Below, in pieces: positions 58,664-64,000 of a DNA stretch of 64,000 nt (its first letter is position 1; every line of letters begins with the position of its first letter). Below the pieces are notes generated by a model. It had not been told where the DNA came from. It did no database searches and worked only from the letters and a program-made list of their open reading frames with translations. The DNA is taken from NCBI GenBank assembly GCA_018389105.1, contig JACATO010000041.1, positions 62,001-126,000 of the forward strand. The letters are read 5' to 3'. This DNA comes from Nautilus pompilius (lineage: Eukaryota > Mollusca > Cephalopoda > Nautilida > Nautilidae). A program made the position numbers and the translations under genes.

Positions 58664-60890
58664 TATTGATTGATTGATTTTGTGTGTGTGTGTGTGTGTT
58701 ATTTTATTTATTAAGAAATTTTCTGATGATTTTAGAAAAGCATGAAGAAATACTTCCCTGAGAAATACATATTAAATGTTCTAGGAACAGTATATCATGT
58801 ACTACAAAATCTTAAGTTAGATTTTTAAAAATTTATAAAACAATGCTAGAAGCTCCTTTTAGTGTACAATTTTGAAAAAAATTATTATTTTATCTTGTAC
58901 AAATCTCAAAATTATAAAATTTTGATCAAATTTTTAAGCAAAAGATATTTTATTCCATCTTGCTACTACCATTTTTCTATGAACTTGGTTGCTGAGTGCT
59001 GACATTGTTGGCACACACGGCTTTCTAAGGGAAAACCCTTTGGCTTCAGTTTCCTAACCCAAGTGTAGGAGAACAGTGTGGAGAGATATGTAAGATATTT
59101 ATTACAAGGGGTAAATCTGGGACTATTGTTTTGTTTTTTTTTGAAGAGAGGGAATTGTAGTAAGGACGAATTGAAATGCAGGAAAAAGATGTTATTTTCA
59201 GGCACATTTCCCATGATGCTTTACCAGCAAATTGCCAAGCAAGTTAAAAATGTTGTGACCCCCCATCTATTTTTAATTTTGTAAATAGGTCTGTGGTACT
59301 GCTCTATCACTGACAAGGTTATCTATTTTGATTCTTGATACAGTGTTAATTTGGGCTCATTCTACCATCTTATTAGAAGTGTTGCAAAGTAACTAATAAA
59401 TCCAAGTTTTGGCTGTGTTTTCCTGAAACCAACCTACCTCTGTACACATCCCCAATATCTTTGGTTTCTCGAGATCTTGTGTCTGGGGACCATTTCTCAA
59501 TTTGACAAAATGTGTGTTACTAAATGTAGTTTATGCTATATACAAAAATATAATTTTGATGGATTTAACCTGAAGCAATACGAAGAAAATTACATTATTT
59601 TATGAGAATGTTATAATACATGTACTTGGGGACTAAAACAGGAACCTGCACTATTTGCAGCAAGGAATGTTGCTTGAAAATTTGGCTCTTTTGGCCATGT
59701 GATGTGACACTACAACATGGCATGCAGTAACTTAACTGCTTTGGCATTTATACTATTGGCTTTCAAGACAAACTGGTCTATCTACTAAATTTACATGTGC
59801 AGCAGTATTTGTTTTATATTTTTTAAATAAAATTTAAAACTCTTACTTTATTATTGTACAAAATGTGCCATTTTGTAATAGATTCTTATGTAGTCTCAAT
59901 ATCATGTTTGAATTTGTCAAGCTCTAACATATCAATTATAAAATTTTGATATTTTGCAATTTTTTTTCCTTTAAAAATTTGTTAGAGTTAGAAAATTAAC
60001 TATTTCAGTGGAATTCTTAAAAGATCAACAGTACTTAAATGGTAAAAGTTAGTGTGGTCTGGTTATCATTGTCATTAAAATAGTTTATAGATGACAATAG
60101 TATCTGGACAGATAGATATGATTAATAATGATAAAATGCTTTTTATTCAAATTATTAATATTATTTTCTTTTTTAGATCAAAGATTATTACCTATCATTC
60201 TCTTGAACTATTATTTTCATAAATTACAGCATCAAAGCTTTTAACTTAAAATATTCTGATGCAGATATTTGGCATTATAATTCAGGAAATCTGAAGTGAT
60301 TTATGTTCCATACAAGATATAGGTGTTCTCTCTGTAAATATGCAATCTAATGATTGGCTAATACAGTTCTTTTGCTCAACTATGATTAGTATCTTTTAGT
60401 TAACATTCTTATTATATTAGAAAATACTTTATAGCCTAAACATATATGTTAATGCAAAGTCAATTTATATCCTATTAGAGACAAGACAGAATTATGTAAC
60501 AATTCTCGTCATAATACTTAAATAGATTAATTTACACTAGTTACTAGCTATATATGTGATACGAGAAAACAACAAAGTTGCTAAGAGCTTTATTCGGCTA
60601 CTCTTGAATTTTGTGTATAGAATCATGGTATTTTAAAGAGAATCAACAATAATTTGCATGTTGTGAAAAGCAAAATAAATGTCTCCAGTCAAAAGTTGTA
60701 GCACTTATAACATTACCTGAAATTCAAAGAATATTGTTAAAGACAAAGCCAAAAATGTGACAGCTGTTACAAAACATGTAGGTAGCATCATATGCTGTTA
60801 TCTTAGGCTGGAAATGACCACTAAATATGTGCATGACTAAGAGAGCTGTTGTACTTTTATTTATTTCTGATCTTGAGCTTTTTTTTTTTT
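58664..60890. other. No gene seen; TG microsatellite
   Basis: A tg run lies at 58679-58699. The minus frame at 58966-59214 (82 codons) is unrecognised. The remainder is AT-rich without repeat ends or exon-like sequence. Confidence 0.5.
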
Positions 60891-60894
60891 TTTT

Positions 60895-61090
60895 TTTGTG
60901 TAATGCGAAAGGAGGAAGTGTGTGTGAAGTTGCTTTTGTGTGTTTGGGAGCTGGGTCGGTTCCACGACCGGCCGCCACAGCTGTTTATAAGTGAGGCGTT
61001 ATTTCGACCTGTATTTTGTGTACATTTCCTCATCCTAGCGAGGCAGCGGGCTACCCAACTCCTTCGTATTACACGGCAGGAGGGGTAGGT
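60895..61090. promoter_or_regulatory. CpG-rich patch, possible promoter or first exon
   Basis: About eleven CG dinucleotides fall within roughly 180 bases (gtcggttccacgaccgg, ggcgttatttcgac, agcgaggcagcggg, ttcgtattacacggc), against long CG-free stretches elsewhere. On the minus strand a TATA-like ttataaac lies at about 60983-60990. On the plus strand aggaggggtaggt at about 61079-61091 resembles a splice donor. A plus frame (ATG at 60903, ending 61088) and a minus frame (60724-60978) are open here, but neither shows a domain. I see a CpG-island-like signal only; direction and gene are unknown. Confidence 0.35.
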
Positions 61091-63162
61091 TTTTCCAGGC
61101 TGAGACCCTCTAAAACAGAGTTTTCTCTCTGTGTGTCCTTATAGTGTGCAGCAATTAAGGATGCTGTATTACAAAACTGCTTTCCTCACTTATCATCCTC
61201 CTGTTTCGTAAACGTTTTCATTACAGGAGTTATAAAATCAATAGACAAACAAGTTCAGTAATAGCAAAATATTACCTGCTTCATACCGTGAACCTGTAAA
61301 AAGCAGATTCCAACAACCTGAAAAGGTACCCCTCATATTTTCTTTACAGAGATTTTTGCAAAATTATAACAAGTTTTTTTGTTCATTTTGTTCTTTTTAC
61401 AAAAGTGAGTGAAGGTACACTGATAACTTTGGAAACTGTTGGGGTCACAATCTTAAAATTTTTCAGATTCCACATTGTTTCCTTCCTTTAATGCCCATGT
61501 TCAGAATTCTTAGCAAAGGTGCTAGATAAATGTTATTGTTGCAGGAGGTTTTAGGATGGAGACCTAAACTTTATTTCCCCAGTGTAACACAAATCTTATT
61601 ATATTTTAGTTAGTTTTAAATGTTACTAATTTCCATGCTTTGTATCATTTATAGTTTGTTCTGTTTTATTTTAATTCCTCATATTGCCACTGACTAATGA
61701 GATAATATGCCATCTGTGTCAGCAAATAAAGGAAGGAGGAAATATTTGTATATGTCCAGACTGAGTGACGCCTCTTGTTTTCTGTAACACAATTGGATTT
61801 TTCCTGATTTAACAATTACAAATTGTTCTTGCATTAGGGTTGTTTTATACAACTTGTTTTCAACCCTAATCTACTTTTTTGTTCAAAGAATGTTACCAAT
61901 ATTTATTACCCAAAAGGACATTTTATTCATAAAACCCAGTCTAATCTTCCTTTGTAATGTTTATGTTGTTATTGGTTTCATATAGTTTTATTCATTATAT
62001 ATGTAATTACCCTTATATAATAATCAGTCACTCATTTAGCATAATATGTTTTCATGTACTAGATGTTGATTAAAACTTACTTAAATGTTGAACTTAAGAA
62101 AAAAAATTTCTTAACTTTCAACTTTGCAGATTTTAAATCTATTACAGTTAGAATGTCATTCAAAAATATTTTATAATGAAATGTATGATTCTAAATTTAT
62201 GTAAGGTTTATTTTTAATTGAACACTAAATAATAAATATAGTAAATATAAGATTTTAGAAAACAAAAAGGATTTTTTTGTGCTGCAGGCTAGTAGTTTAA
62301 TCTAAATGTTTATAGAGGACTGGGTTATTTTGTCTCTTTAAATTGGTACATGTTTCTGTCTTAAAAACTACGATACAATGATGGGCAGGTGAACCAATTG
62401 GACTTTTTCTCAGAAATAACTTTTAAAATTAGTTTTTCTTTTTTTATTTCGAAAATTTTGATTCATAGCAAATACAGAAAATCAGTTGTCCCTTTAACAG
62501 AAAAAATTAAATATTTAAGAAGTGAAAAACTTCCAATTAAAACTGATTTCACAAAAGACATGACATCATTGGAAGTACAACTACCTTCATTAATGTGATA
62601 AAATGAATGCAAGATTACATTTAGATTTGAGCTTTTTGTAACTTTCCATTTGGAACATTTATAAAATCCAAAATGAATTTTCTCTACGTGACTGATTGCA
62701 TTTACCTACTCTTTGGGCAGGATTATGATGTAATGTAACCACCTGTGCAGTGTTTATTTAACATCATTTGTTTTATAGCACCTGTTCCTGAAGTGGGTGT
62801 AAGATAGTTTAAATGTGAAATTATGTTTAGTTGAAAGGCTACAACTTTGCTTTCCAAGGAGTGGTCACAAAAGCACAAGAAAAGGCAGCCAAATTCAAAC
62901 TAATTATTTCATGTAAATTTAGTAAAAACATTTTAAAAGTCATCCACTTCATTTTTTCAAAAGAGTTTAGTTTTCAAAAGAGTTTAGTAAAGCAATGTGA
63001 GTAAGTCAGTTAAATCTTAGTGATTGAGAAATTATTGTAAACATTTAGCAACTAACTAGAATTAACCAGAAACTAGCAGTTTAGACAGAACTTTTTAGAG
63101 AATAATATTTTGAATGGCATTCACTGTGTGTGTAAACTGCTTTTAAAAATTATAGCTGTAGG
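61091..63162. other. No gene seen; short tandem duplication
   Basis: AT-rich DNA. A 17-base unit (ttttcaaaagagtttag) is duplicated exactly at 62954-62970 and 62971-62987. The plus frame at 62389-62598 is unrecognised. Confidence 0.55.
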
Positions 63163-63530
63163 CAGTGGTTCCTAATATTTTTCTCAGTGTGACTGCATTA
63201 TCCATTAACACAGTGATGAATTCTTGTAATCCCAACTTTCAGCAGCACCAGAACAAGCTACAGGCACACATTCTGATAGTGACAGGATATGGGGGAGCAA
63301 TAATGCAATTCCTGCATTCTAGGCCACAAAATAACTATCTTGAGATATCATTGTGAGGCTAGCAGGTTGGTGTCGTGCAGGCTATGGACAATATATTAGC
63401 ATAAGTTATACCAAAGAAAATAGGGTGTATACACACACAACATTAGCAATCAAAAATCAAAAGCCTAAAGATAACATGAAAATAATCGATACTGGCAGGC
63501 TTCTTGACGACCCCTAGTTTGGGATTTTCT
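63163..63530. mobile_element. hAT-type MITE (Charlie-like termini), about 370 bp
   Basis: The left end cagtggttcctaatattttt matches the common hAT terminus CAGTGGTTCCCAA. The right end cgacccctagtttgggattt is the expected inverted partner (reverse complement aaatcccaaactaggggtcg), with the last bases decayed. The interior has no transposase. An 8-bp target duplication could not be confirmed. It would have been mobilised by a hAT transposase. Confidence 0.6.
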
Positions 63531-64000
63531 CACATAATACTTGAGACTCTCTTTAGTTCAAATGAAAATAGCATTCATGAATCAGTGTTTTAGGTACTGT
63601 TTTTGAAAGGAAGTGGTTTAAATTTTGTATAAAACAGTACATGAGCAAACATCCCATATATGTATTGTAAAACTTGAAAAGTGGTGTAGCTCAAAAGGGA
63701 CTACTTTTGGAGATAGTTTATTTGATGCTTTGAAGTGATGCCTTTCATAAAACTAATAAAGTATAACTAGTTATCATTAAGATATGATTTGATTTTAAAA
63801 CAATAATGAATTTATACTTAGGTAGCTCACTAAGATTCTCTAGATGAGTTTCATTTGAATGTCAATACTTTCTTTTCCAGAAATCTGGGCTTCAACTTAT
63901 AATCAAAATTGAACTTGCTTTAATGAAAAAGTTTATTTTCTAAAATAAACTGTAAAATTATTTATTTGAAACAGATTACAGATAATACTTCCAGGAACAT
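63531..64000. other. No gene seen
   Basis: AT-rich DNA running to the end of the window, without recognised features. Confidence 0.55.

Noticed and set aside
60724-60978. Minus-strand frame MAAGRGTDPAPKHTKATSHT as a conserved protein
   Set aside because: It runs into a poly-lysine stretch made by a poly-T run and has no recognised domain; only the CpG-rich character of the DNA was kept.

Overview
This is a strongly AT-rich, CpG-poor stretch of animal nuclear DNA. Homopolymer A/T runs and microsatellites are common, every recognisable coding stretch is transposon-derived, and I see no rRNA, tRNA gene, CRISPR array or bacterial-type operon. The mixture (Tc1/mariner, Tigger, piggyBac, several hAT lineages, a Penelope-like relic, a LINE 3' scrap and a tRNA-derived SINE family) fits a large metazoan genome, either intergenic or deep in a long intron. 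I cannot name the clade. An invertebrate with an AT-rich, CpG-depleted genome is my guess, but a vertebrate is not excluded.

Layout. 1-9 kb: SINE head fragment, decayed Tc1-like element with matching inverted ends (1464-2774), piggyBac-like relic (4146-5840) whose front carries an inverted duplication, and a ZBED5-like hAT relic on the minus strand (6040-7800). 9-16 kb: a nearly full-length ZMYM1-like hAT relic (9810-11250, minus) and a second Tc1-like relic (14085-15145). 19-20 kb: Penelope-like fossil. 22.7-23.7 kb: a CpG-retaining unique stretch with a protein-like minus-strand frame. 24.6-26.5 kb: a mariner built as an inverted composite with two 3' ends. 31-35 kb: an uncharacterised transposon-type protein family split by a deleted Tigger element. 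36-39 kb: a possible host exon, two SINEs and a Tigger MITE. 40-44 kb: further SINEs and a crisp TA-flanked MITE. 47.6 kb: LINE 3' fragment. 49-54.7 kb: a hAT element split by a mariner, then another hAT relic. 55.7 kb: SINE. 57.5-58.7 kb: third Tc1-like element. 60.9-61.1 kb: CpG-rich, promoter-like patch. 63.2-63.5 kb: hAT-type MITE.

No host gene is proven. The best candidates for host function are the minus-strand frame at 22813-23104, the short exon-like frame at 35901-36032, and the CpG-rich patch at 60895-61090. The clearest structural novelties are the two-3'-ended composite mariner, the two nested insertions (mariner in hAT, Tigger in an uncharacterised family), the parent-and-MITE Tigger pair, and a tRNA-derived SINE family present in six places. 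All identifications come from reading translated sequence and remembered family motifs; no database search was run.
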